Source of the DNA: Tigriopus japonicus
Lineage: Eukaryota; Arthropoda; Copepoda; Harpacticoida; Harpacticidae
Assembly: GCA_010645155.1 (NCBI GenBank)
Contig: JAAGOF010000081.1
Span: 607,537 to 671,536 of the forward strand
Reading direction: 5' to 3'
DNA: 64,000 nucleotides
Under the pieces are notes generated by a model that did not search any database, had not been told where the DNA came from, and worked only from the letters and a program-made list of their open reading frames with translations. The first letter of the stretch is position 1; the number at the start of each line of letters is the position of its first letter. The translations under genes were made by a program, and so were the position numbers. Shown here piece by piece: positions 46,274 to 57,500 of the stretch.

Positions 46274-46614
46274 TAGGGCAATTGAAGTGTGGCTTTGTTG
46301 TCACTTTTCATGGACGACGCGAGAGCCTCGACAAGTGTCACGACCAACTCGCACTGTGCATGCACTTGCAAAGATACAAAACTTGGCATAATTCAAGAAA
46401 TTGTGCAAAATATGTTGCATTGACTTGTTCTAGCAATGTAAGGATGGTTTGGCTACATCACATAAGAAATTATGTTACAAGTTTGGCACATTTGCTTGAG
46501 AAATGATGAATTTGTCTCTTTTCAAGTGCATGCACAGTGCGAGCTAGCTGTGGCAGATGTCGACGCTCTCGCTCCATGAAAAGGCACAACAAAGCCACAC
46601 TTCAATTGCTCTAT
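46274..46614. mobile_element. Fold-back MITE with arms of about 105 bp
   Basis: The inverted arms start ATAGGGCAATTGAAGTGTGG (left) and mirror as AAGCCACACTTCAATTGCTC (right). They extend through GGACGACGCGAGAGC / GCTCTCGCTCC. The 107-codon frame across the left arm is not conserved as a protein. Confidence 0.75.
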
Positions 46615-47588
46615 TTGCACTAGGATGGACTCTCCAGCATGAAAAATCGTCAACGCAACCTGGAAGATGTTCCAGCTAAACCTCAACAAACGTTAAACAC
46701 AGTGAGTTTCCACTGTTGGATTGATTTAATCGTCTTCAGTCACGCAACCTCATTAATGCCGCTCAACATTCTCATCAGCTTGTAGTGTAACTAATGAAAC
46801 GCCGTCAATGTGATAAAGGATGATTAAGTAAATTCCGAGAAAACTACCGGGGTCATGAAGGCAAAAATCGGATAGGTAAATTTTAATACAGTGATGTCAT
46901 TAGAATTAAAAAAACTATTTAGTCGAGTTTTGGGAAAAAATATCCTTAAATTTCAATGCGTCTTTTAAATCTTTTTCACATTGGTTATAGAAGTGGGATA
47001 TCTATCTTTGATATTAACTTTATGTTTTCCTCCAGTGATTTTTGAAGCTCCAAATTAGAATGATATTTTTTTCCTGCAAGGTGTATTCTTCTAAAAGGAA
47101 GAAATTTAAAGTTGGCAATTTTTTATTACATTGAGCTCCATTTTTTCTGCCATGAGAGTTGCCATTAATAACGTTTTTTTCACGCTGGCAAAAGGTTTGC
47201 CATTGTCTTGATTCAAAAGAAAGCCGCCTGATCACAATTATGAATAGTTTTGAACACATACTAGCAAAATTTCGTCACAACCTTGAAATTTCTATTTTTT
47301 CCAACCATTAAAAACATTTGACACCTTCACCACGTGTCATTCAAATCCGCCTTCACTTTGGAGTGAATTCATTTAATATACTCGTATATACAAGCCATAT
47401 ACCTGAAGTGTGAGACAAGCCTCTTTACTTGACTATGACCTAGAATCTTTGAAAAGGCATGCCATCCTCATTCTAATCCACACAGAATAAGAAAATTGTG
47501 AGATTTCTGAGCATTATTCAACTACCCCTGAAACTGTGAGGGATATCACAAACCGTCTTATTAAGTTCATCCAACTACAACTAGTGTA
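46615..47588. other. Intergenic, nothing recognised
   Basis: No gene, repeat boundary or structure that I can support. Confidence 0.5.
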
Positions 47589-47717
47589 GGATGCTTTTGG
47601 GGAAAAAAGACAAAAGGACCAAAGTGGATGAAAAATCTGGCTGACAAGGTCCAAAAAATGGTGGAGGAGGATCCTTGGCAAAAGTTCGCGTCTTTTGAAT
47701 CTGCCGCAATAGACTAG
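47589..47717 (+). pseudogene. Possible mariner-like transposase fragment
   Basis: A 42-codon open stretch reads GKKTKGPKWMKNLADKVQKM then VEEDPWQKFASFESAAID and a stop. Its lysine-rich character and the KVQKMVEEDP segment resemble the part just before the second helix-turn-helix of copepod/arthropod mariner-like transposases. No TIRs or catalytic region were found. The resemblance is by eye and weak. Confidence 0.3.
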
Positions 47718-48040
47718 CTGTAGTAAAAAGCTCTGGCATGGAAACCAGGGGTTCAATCTTCAAAAAAAAAATCCTCTGGTTTCTAAGACACACTTGCACA
47801 ATTTTTGCTTTGATAAGTTGCCACATTGTTGCCTCAGAGAAGCCCAGATCTATACCACGGGATCCTCAACCGCCATTTTTTGCTATTGTAAGCCATATTT
47901 TCAATTCTTTTGGTCCTTTTGTGGATTCCTTGGTCTTTCCAAAGATTCTGGGAACACAAATTCTTCAATACCCTTCCATTTTCAACTACTGATGGTCAAG
48001 TAGCAAAGCTTGTCTCACGCTAAATTTTAAGTATATTTTT

Positions 48041-48278
48041 GGGATTGTTGGTGCTAGGGTCGGAGGGTTGAGCCTCGCCCGGCCAGCGAAGCCAGCCATC
48101 ACATCGTCCAAATCATTTTCCGATAGGCAATTTCAAGTCCGGTATCAGAATGGTTCTCCATCTGTGGGTGTGGATTAACGTCTAAAAGTTTCCTTGAGAA
48201 AGGTCGGGGAGGAGAATCGAACCTGGGACCTCTCTCACTATAGGAAACTGCGCTAACCGCGACACCACGTCTCCTCCC
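48041..48278 (-). mobile_element. tRNA-derived SINE, copy 1 (minus strand)
   Basis: Read on the minus strand it starts GGGAGGAGACGTGGTGTCGC, with box A-like GGTTAGCGCAG and box B GGTTCGATTCT. A body of about 160 bp follows, ending near ACCAACAATCCC. The plus-strand copy at 50214-50449 is similar throughout. Confidence 0.88.
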
Positions 48279-48424
48279 AAAGGCCCAAATATTATTTTAT
48301 AGATATTAAAAGAATCCACTTTAAAGTGGCGGCGGATTTAAATGACGCACAGTGTATCCTTGTTACTAAATTATGTACAATCTGAATTTTCTCTTGTGTC
48401 CAGAGTGTTTACTTGGTCAGATCA

Positions 48425-48868
48425 AGAATCGTTGAATTTCTCTGAACTGGGAGGTTAACGAAAATAATTCTAATTTCCTGTAGGATCAAATCAATTATGG
48501 TCTTCTGCAAATAAGACCTGGCTTGTATTCAGTAGATGAAGTATTTCAATTTTCAGCTCAATCAACTGCAGAGTCAAAAGTTTTGCTCTCTCAAAGTTCA
48601 GTGCAAATCCTACCGCGAATGAATGAACTGGCCCTTTTCTGGTATTGTTTTATCACAAAAGGGCAAGTTCATTCATTCTATGCTCTCTTCAGTACATAAA
48701 ATAGAGAAGGCATAACTTTTCACTCCGTCATTCGAAATCTGAATCTGAAATACGTCATCTACTGAATACAAGCAAGGTCTCGTTTGCAAAAGAACGCATT
48801 TAAATCAATCCTACTTGAAATCTAAATTGTCATAGTTAGCCTCCACCTCCAGAAATTCACTGCTTCTT
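48425..48868. mobile_element. Palindromic element with arms of about 210 bp, copy 2
   Basis: Same plan as 45050-45520. The left arm starts near GAATTTCTCTGAACTGGGAG and the right arm ends CCTCCACCTCCAGAAATTC. The centre is CTGGCCCTTTT / AAAAGGGCAAG flanked by GAATGAATGAAC and its mirror. Confidence 0.78.
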
Positions 48869-49900
48869 GGTCAAATGCACTCTCATGTCCGTGATGAATA
48901 TAAAGGCCATGCTGAAACTGTTTATATCATTCAGGGATCAGTTCATTGCCTTCACCTTGGCAATTTTCATTTAATGATTTTAGTTCCCAATTTGTCTGCA
49001 AGACCCTGCTGCTTTTCTTTCCACATTGTGCTTTATTCCCTACTCCTCAAACTTGCTTAGGCCTAAAATGAAGTGCTTACTTTCAACTAATTTTGTGAAA
49101 AAAATGGTGAACGACAGTTAAAAACCTAGCTTTTGTAACTTGTTCCAAACATATTCACAATTCATCTCCCGTTCCCAATACTAACGCTAAATGTTTATTA
49201 AAAAGGTCAGTCCGGTTCTTGCTTTTGTGACCCTCATGTGTCCTAAAATTAGATTGACGACATTCGTCCCGGTGCCCAAACTAAATGAACAAAAAACAAG
49301 CAAACATGTGATTATGAAATGTGACTAGAGGTATAGGCGTGGATGACATTTTGTCCTTCCATATGTCAGGGTCTCAAATGAACCTATATTGTCTGAACGT
49401 TCAAGACAACTGTCACTAATGATAAATTTATGAAAAACATCGGTGTCATATTTGAAAGACGAAATTAACTGTTTGTGTTCATAACGAAATTTGTTAAGAA
49501 AAATCTTGGCTATTTCTTACAAGAAAAAAATACATTCAAAACCTTTCTTTTTGGTAATGTGCTCACTTTAGAAAAGAGGCTTGGAACTTAAAATACAGAT
49601 ATGACATTTCTTGTTACAAGGTGTTGAGTCTTTGCTCTACTCTCATTCTAGTCATGCTCATTCTAGTCATTTCCATTCATATATAGGCGTAGAAAAACAA
49701 GTCAATTATCATCATTCTCACTGACTTGACGCAATAACCCTCCCACTGAAAGGTCAAGTAACCCTCCCGCCCCCAGGTCAAGTAGCCGTCTCACCCGGAG
49801 GTCAAGTGACATCTGTGCCCTGCCCAGATGATTGAAATGAGTGATGAATGAATGAGAAATGTTGAGTCTTTACTCTGCTCTCATCTAGTACAGTCTAGAT
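48869..49900. other. Intergenic with short tandem repeats
   Basis: AT-rich. Near 49745-49810 a GGTCAAGTAACCCTCCC-type unit is repeated about three times with variation. TGAGTCTTTGCTCTACTCTC (49624) recurs as TGAGTCTTTACTCTGCTCTC (49863), a duplication in which the following hAT element sits. Confidence 0.5.
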
Positions 49901-50129
49901 CAGGGGTCAGCAACCGTTTTTGTGTCAAGGCCCACCAAATTCGGTTTGACGAAGTCAGGGCCCACCATACAGATGGTGGCAGGTTCATGGGCCCACATAT
50001 TAATGATCAAAGACCTCTGGGCCCACATGTACAATACTTTGGATGGCTCTTGGCCCCACTATTTAAGACTTTCCTCATTGATCTTGGGCCTAAGCCAAAG
50101 TGGCCACGTGTTCTAGCGCGTTCTTAAAA

Positions 50130-50212
50130 GAGCCGAGTGTAAGTGCTTCCCCAGACGGCGTAGGTTCGATTCCTGCTGGGAATCGGATTGAAGCTGTCTG
50201 GAGAAATCCTTT
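50130..50212 (+). repeat. tRNA-like SINE head
   Basis: GAGCCGAGTGTAAGTGC resembles box A of class II tRNAs, and GGTTCGATTCCTGC is a good box B. It directly precedes the next SINE without an A-rich tail. It is absent from the copy at 48041-48278, so the pair may be a dimer or a nested insertion. Confidence 0.6.
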
Positions 50213-50213
50213 A

Positions 50214-50449
50214 GGGAGGAGATGTGGTGTCGTGGTTAGCGCAGTTTCCTATAGTGAGAGAGGTCCCAGGTTCGACTTTCCTCCCCAACCTTTCTCGAGG
50301 AAAATTTTAGACGTTAATTCACACCCACAGACGGAAAACCATTCTGACACCGGACTTAAAATTGCTTATCGGAAATAATTGGACGATGTGTTGGCTGGCT
50401 TCACTGGCTGGGCGAGGATAAAACATCCAACCCTTACACCAACAATCCT
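50214..50449 (+). mobile_element. tRNA-derived SINE, copy 2 (plus strand)
   Basis: Starts GGGAGGAGATGTGGTGTCGT, with GGTTAGCGCAG and box B GGTTCGACTTT (weakened), and ends near ACCAACAATCC. Same family as 48041-48278. Confidence 0.85.
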
Positions 50450-50501
50450 ATCAACGGTTACCCTTAGGCCCACCGGTTGCCGACCCCTGGTCGGTCTAGA
50501 T

Positions 50502-51559
50502 GATCTGGTCATTTCCATTTCAGACCCCAAGAACCAAAATTTCGCCACAAAACAGTGTGATTAAAACCATTTTTCGAACATTGGGAGTTGTCCAATTGTG
50601 CCGACGACTTTTTTAAAAAATGAGGACCATGTATGGATTAAACAGGTAGTGATATAGTATACTAAAGTATAGTGTATTCAATCTTCAGGGACCAAATATG
50701 GTTGTATCAAAAAATCATATTGGTATTTTATTGAGATTTTTTATCAATGGATCTGAGGAAACTGAAGAAATTCTCGGTCAATGGATCTATTTTATCCATT
50801 GTTGAGTAGTCTTTGATGTGTAAGTTAGTGGTTGGCTTTGCTCCATTAAAATGTTTCAAGACTTTTAATGTCATCTTTCAGTGTCAGAGTATCATAATAA
50901 CATATTTCGTTAGCCGTGCATTTTAAATTGGCTCAAATAACTATTTTAATTCATGGTTTTGCTGGTTTCAGGGGATTTGTTTAAGGTATTTGAGCGAATT
51001 TAAAATACGCACCTTAAAAAAATATCTTCATTATGATACTGGGTGGAACAAATGCCTTCCTTTCATTGGCAGTTGTTTCACGTACAGAGGAATATCATCG
51101 AGTTTTCGGGTTTTATATCGAAATCTTATTAACCAATCAAATCATGGGCCTTTAATCAAACCAAACACCTTTGCCTCTCGTCCTAAAAAAAATGATTTGA
51201 AGAAAGCAAAGCGTCATTTTGGACAACTTCAAACCTATATTTGTAGGTAATTCTCAATGCACCTTATATTTTAAGAGAAGCCTCAGAATTAAGTTTTTTG
51301 TTTTTATCCATTTCTTTACCTAAAATTTCGGTGTCTACTATTAATATGGACTTGACATTTCGATGCAAAGTAAGTCTTTTAACATATTTTTCTAATTGAG
51401 ACCGAAATACAGGCATTCAAATTATAACAAAAAAGTACCGTCACATTTCAATCAGTTCTCTAGTTTATGATCACTTCCAATTGTCATTTCCTTCAAGAAA
51501 GTCTCTGAAGGAAGAATTCCAACAAACATCATCAAACTTAACATCAATTTCGTGTCTTC
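50502..51559. other. Upstream region of the transporter gene
   Basis: Contains the presumed 5' UTR and promoter. A TCAGTT initiator-like word lies at 51451, about 110 bp before the ATG, in AATCAGTTCTCTAG. No TATA box was fixed. An 86-codon frame at 50990-51250 has no recognised family. Confidence 0.35.
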
Positions 51560-54500
51560 ATGGATTACGACGACTTGCTCAAAGAGATCGGTCATTGGGG
51601 TCGATGGCAAAAGCAAACCATCCTTTACTTATGGGTTCCAGCTATTGTGACTGGGGCAGCCTTCATGACGTACAGTTTTGCTTTGGGAACACCAAAGCAG
51701 TTTCGGTGCAAAGTGCCGGAATGTGAGGACCATCTTGAACGGCCGGAATTCGATGTCCCACATCCGTGGATTCAAAACCATCTGCCAAATGTGGAAGGTA
51801 AAGCCAAATTTGAGGGCCAATATTTTTACCATCGACATGACTCGTTTAATGCACAGATATATCCAGACATATTTAGCCAGTCCCCCTATCATTGTAGGCC
51901 ACTTTTGAAGTTGACTTGGACCTCTTTATTACAATCTGTTCAATTAAGCAAAGTTGTGTTTCATAGTAGAACCTTTATTGACCAAATCGACAATGAAGGA
52001 GTTCATTGAACTGACTAATAAAGGCTTTATGAGAACAGGCTAATAATTCAAGGATTAAAGACTTAAGCATCTTTCCATGTTTTACCTCTAATGGATCTTG
52101 AATATACTATAAGTATATAGTAAATAAATTCGAAAATTTGATATTGAAATATTTGGTCAGATATCTGTGGTTCAATTCACACACACAGACTTCACCCCTA
52201 CTGAAGGTTCAAAACGTAATGGGAAGAGTTCATTTTCTCTTGGTTCAATTCAATTGGTCAGGAGGGCCAAAAATGAAATAGCCAATCAAAAAAATAGCTC
52301 TCGAGAGGCAAATTAAATAAGCGAACTTCAACCAAATCGAGAGCAAATGGACTCTCCCCATCATACTCAACTTGTTAAAATTGGTAGTACCTTGAGCCAA
52401 CCCTGCCCGGTTGCTTTTGAGGTACCTCAAGGGACAATCCTTGGGCCGCTCTTACTCATAATATTCAGAGCATCACCACAAAAATCCCCTTTTTCTCTTC
52501 AGTTTCATCGAATGCCGACGGCACCAAACTAGTATTTAGGAGAAACTTCTGAAGCTTACAACTTGATGTACACGTGATAAACGAATAGATAGCTTCGCAT
52601 GGCATGTCATTGAATGGAAGAAAATTTCAAACATGAGGCATTGCCTGTTTAGTGTTTCCAAAAGGGAACAGAAATAAATAAACCGGTATCTTCAATGACT
52701 TGTGAACAACTACCTTTTTGTTTATTTTTTCTTCTCTCTCTCCCTCAGGGAGACCAAACATGCATGCTTCAGTGTGACTAAAATATATCACTACACTATC
52801 CCCCCTTAAGCCTCAAGGCGAGGGGAATGAAACATAACTGAAAGTTTATAGTGGAAATCTCTACTTCTTTCTCCCCATTTGCAAGCCTTCATCAACCCAT
52901 TTTACTGAAATTCGTCAAAATGTGGCCCAACTTTCATCACATCACCCAAAATCAACGAGCTTTTGAACAGCAATCACTCCAAGCCTTGTTTTGAATTTTC
53001 AAGCGCTCTCGCGCCGGCCCAAAATCAGCTAGGGCTACTTCAACTTGCCAATTTTTCGACTTTTGCATCAATGGTCTGGAACATTCTGCAACCAGATGTC
53101 GTAAATCAAGGCCGAATCATGACACTCTATTTTGAACAATGATGAATATATCTACCACAAATCTATCAACAAGATATTAAAAAGTATGTTTTGAACTATT
53201 TCTATCAAAAGCCTTTCATTGAGCTACGTAAATTTGCCATAGGATTGTACTGTACTTGTGCACTCAACCTTTGCTTTAATGTGAAATTCCAAAACCTTAT
53301 AAAATTTGCGCCTAAAAACTATAGATAACCCCTAACATCATCTGTTGTACTTTCCTCAAACTCGTGTGAAACCCTCAAATGTTTATGTTTAATTTAGACA
53401 GTTCCTCAATAAAGCTACAAAACAAGCAACAGAATTTCATTTTCAAAAAAGACCCATCCACGCCTGCCCAGGTTAAGTTTCCCAGAAATACATTAGAATA
53501 TGGCTGTTTGGATTTATTCAACAGGAATTTAGTTAATAAGGAAAAGCACTCACACCCTTCAGTATATCACATTAGGTAAACAAAGCATAAATTCAAGCTC
53601 TTTTAAGTATTGACAATTGTCGGTGATAGCACTTCATAGCAATTAAAGAAATTTCACCAAATTAACTGTATTTGGCAGACCTGTTCAATTATCTTATCTT
53701 GATAAAAGATAAAGATAAAAGACAGTTTATCTTTTATCTTTATCTAGATACTTTTTCGGGAAAGCATCTTAAACTATCTTTATCTAGATACTTTTTTCCG
53801 GAAAGTATCTTAAAGTATCTTTATCTAGATACTTTTTTCGGAAAACTATCTTGAACTATATTTATCTAGATAATGTGTTCTCTCAATCTTTTGTGTTAAA
53901 GCATCCATTATGCATTGTTTAGTATGCATTATTGTAACACGCTGAGTAGCCGCAAGGCCACTCAACGTGGAGTGAGTAGAGCAAGATACTTCAATACTGG
54001 TTTGTATTCTGACATACAAGGGTTTATATACATAGCATGGGGGAAGGGTAGTGAGCAACGCAGTGCTCATGAGCGAGCACGCCACATTATGCATTTTCCC
54101 AAAAAGTATCTAGATAAGATACTTCTAGATACTTTTCTTCATAATGGATACTACTTAAGGACACATTATGCACATTGAGTGAGGAATCTGAGGATGCATT
54201 CATTATCCACTTTGAGGAAGGGTGCATAATGCATCCACTCTCAATGTGCATAATGCGTCCACTCTCAATGTGCATAATGCGTCCACTCTCAATGTGCATA
54301 ATGCGTCCACTCTCAATGTGCATAATGCGTCCACTCTCTAGTCTTAACATGTATAATGCATCCACTTTCAATGAGCATAATGCACAAATAATTTGACATT
54401 ATGCATAATGAAGAAAAGTATCTAGAAGTATCTTATATAGACACGTTTTGCGAAAAGTATCTTGAAGTATCTTATCTAGATAGTTTTTCGGGAAAGTATC

Positions 54501-57500
54501 TTTAAGTATCTTTATCTAGATACTTTTTTCGGGATAATATCTAAAAGTATCTTTATCTAGATACTTTTTTCGGGAAAGTATCTTAAAGTATCTTTATCTA
54601 GATACTTTTTCAGGAAAGTATCTTAAATTATCTCTATCTAGATACTTTGCGGAAAATACTATCTTATCTAGATACTTTTTCAAAGTATCTTGAACAGGTC
54701 TGGTATTTGGCTCAGAAAAGCTCATGCACAAAGAAAATAAGAATGTGAGAGAAAGAAACAAACTTATTTAAAGAAATAATGAAAAGCTTGATAAAGAAGG
54801 AAATTTCCATTAATCCCGTTTATTCCTTGAAGGAAAATCCCGTTTATCACAAGGGGAATAATTTACATGATCATGCCAGAGAATCATTTATTACTTATTC
54901 TTCTTACGAGGCCTCCAAAATAAACTCATCATTAGAGACGGGCAGAAAGTGCAAATAATCTTACCCTTTTAGTCACCAAAAGTTGCAAAAAAATGTGCCC
55001 AAAAGTGCAAAACAAAGTGCAGAAAAATGTTGAAAGTGCAAATAAATGTTAAAAAAGAGCAAATAAATGTCGAAAAAAGAGCAAATAAGTTTAAAAAAGA
55101 GCAAATAAATGTCAAAAAAGTGCAAATAAATGCCAAAAAAGAGCAAATAACTTCTTTTTGGACTTAAAACGTCATTCATGGAGTACCCACGGCTCCTAAT
55201 TGAGCAGGAGAAGTCATTTACAAGTTCTAAAGACATTTGTGATTAGTTTGAGGTGAAGAGACAATGCCGCACAAGTAATAGAGTTCTATTAATTAGGTCA
55301 CTAGCAAAAAGGATGTAAAGTCATTAAAAATACTCTAGTCAACAATCTTCTGAATTTTTCATTCCTAAGGTGGTCTCGTGGATGTATGTACCTAAAATAT
55401 TGTCGAAATATACTTAGCAATTGTTTTATATGGCTTTACATCACTTCGTTTTCGTCCTTCAAGTTGTTCAAAAATAGACATTGAAAATTGAACAGAAAAG
55501 TACCCACGTGAGCCTAACAATCCCATCAAAGAAAATAGTCATAAATGTGTTTAAGCAAGTTTTTAGCGACATTACTTCAATATTAGGCCCATGGCCTAAT
55601 TACTAGAACTCAATTTCAAATGTGGCTTTCATTGTCTCGTCACATCAAAACTGTTCTCAAATACTTTTGGAACTTGAAAGTAATATCTCCAAGTCAATTA
55701 AACAATGTGTACTGCTACATTGATGTATCCTTAGCTTGATGATTTTAAGTTTATAACGGCCTTTTTTAGAAATAGCAATCTTTGTAGGCAACAAACTTAA
55801 TTCTTCAATCTATATTGTTTATAGATCATTCCATTACCATAACATGAGTTTCTTTAGGTTTGCTATTTGTTGGTTGCATGCAATGAGATTCTTTTGTCTA
55901 ATATTTAGTTTAGTAAACAGGATGTTATAGTTAAAGCCAAGATGGTGAATAAAGTGTGAGTTTTGCGTCTGAAATGCACATATTTCTTCAAGGTGCTAAG
56001 AATGGTTGATTGCAAATGGAAGCTTTTTTGACTAGTTCAAAATTTGATCTTGATATTAAAAATTCTTACAAAAGCCACTACATTTTTTTAACAATTTGTC
56101 AATTTTGGCCAAAAACGTAAATAAAAAGTGCAAATAAAGGTGAAAAGTGCAAAAGTGCAGAAAAATGGGTTTATGTTACCAAAAATCTTTTTACACTATT
56201 TGCCCGTCCCTACTCATCATCAACAATTATGAGGGAAACAAGGTAAAGTGTAAAAATGAGTTGTTTTTTGGTTGAGGTGTAAAACTAGAACGGTGGCACA
56301 TGAATGCTAAGTGACGAGGTTAATCTCTCCAATAAACGGGACAAATTTTGGATGGGATATTCCCCCGACCAATTTCTATGACAACTGGTAAAATTGATTT
56401 CCTCGGATAAATTGAAGTTTTTTGAGAGCATGATATTTTAAGCAAAATGAAATTTCTCCGTTTTTTTGTTTCAGTTTCACTTATGGCTAGCTAAACAAAG
56501 AACAGACATGCACTACAAAAACTGAAATTTAACATCAAAGTGAAAGATATTTAAAATTCAAAACCTTTTGAAACCTATTTCCTTTTATTTTTTTTTCAAA
56601 TTCATGAATATAAAAAAGATTGCAACTATAATTGTTGCAAAAACAACATCAAACACAACAGCAATTTAAATTATGGAATGAATACATAAAGCAACTATAA
56701 TTCAATAATGCTAGAATAATGCTTAAATTCAACACAAATACGTCCATTACCTGGCAATGGACGTCGTTGAAGACCTCACTGACGTTTGGGACACCTTGAG
56801 CAAAATAATTTCAAGCCAAAAAACGAGAACGAACATTTCGCCCTATAAGCGAAAAAAAACAAGCAACTAGTAAGAAAATGGTGGCTAAAACAATGCAAAA
56901 TATGGATGGGAAAGAAGCGTCAACCCCGTCACGTTGTTTTGCTTTTATGAAGCTTCAAATGTTTGCCGGTGTTGTCGCTACCGTCAATCAGAAAGTTCAA
57001 GTTTAAACAAAACTCGATTTTGCAATCAATTTATGTAGATCATACCATTAAAAATTGATCCAGTCATGGTATCGCCAAATTAGATGTGTTCAAACCCTTG
57101 CATAGATATTTTATCGGTTAAATTTTTTAAATTATCCTTATTTTAATACATTATTAATTATTAAATTATTAGTTTATATTCAATAATAAGCAATAAAACA
57201 ATAAGAATGAAAAAAATTCCCATTGGCTGCATTTTTTCTTGCACTTCTTGGTTTGTTTGGCTTTTTTAAAGCTTCACTTTAAACCCGTTGTCGCTACTGT
57301 TCTGACAACGCTTCATCTGTTGTGTCCGCCTGTTTATGAACAACTTTGGTCTATGTCGGCTTATAACTGCCTAGCAAGGCTGATCGCAAGAGTCATCTAG
57401 CTCTTGTCGGCGCATCTGCCTATTTTCAATGAAAAACATTATTTTTAGAACATATTGATGGACACCGATGTCAGATGAGAACGTGGAATGAAGCTCGATC

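Larger units (their letters stand above)
49901..50489. mobile_element. hAT-type MITE with GGCCCACC words, carrying nested SINEs
   Basis: The TIR is CAGGGGTCAGCAACCG, with CGGTTGCCGACCCCTG at the right. The left flank is GTCTAGAT; the same octamer occurs at 50494-50501, four bases after the right TIR. The body repeats GGGCCCACCA/ATGGGCCCACAT words. Two tRNA-like units (50130-50212 and 50214-50449) interrupt it before the right end. Confidence 0.85.
53676..54702. mobile_element. hAT-type element with TATCTAGATA word arrays
   Basis: The TIR is CAGACCTGTTCAA, with TTGAACAGGTCTG at the right. Both flanks are GTATTTGG (53668-53675 and 54703-54710), a perfect 8-bp duplication. Both ends consist of repeated TATCTAGATACTTTTTTCGG / AGTATCTT units in opposite orientation. 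The centre holds a second inverted structure and a 24-bp tandem array. Lies in transporter intron 1. Confidence 0.95.
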
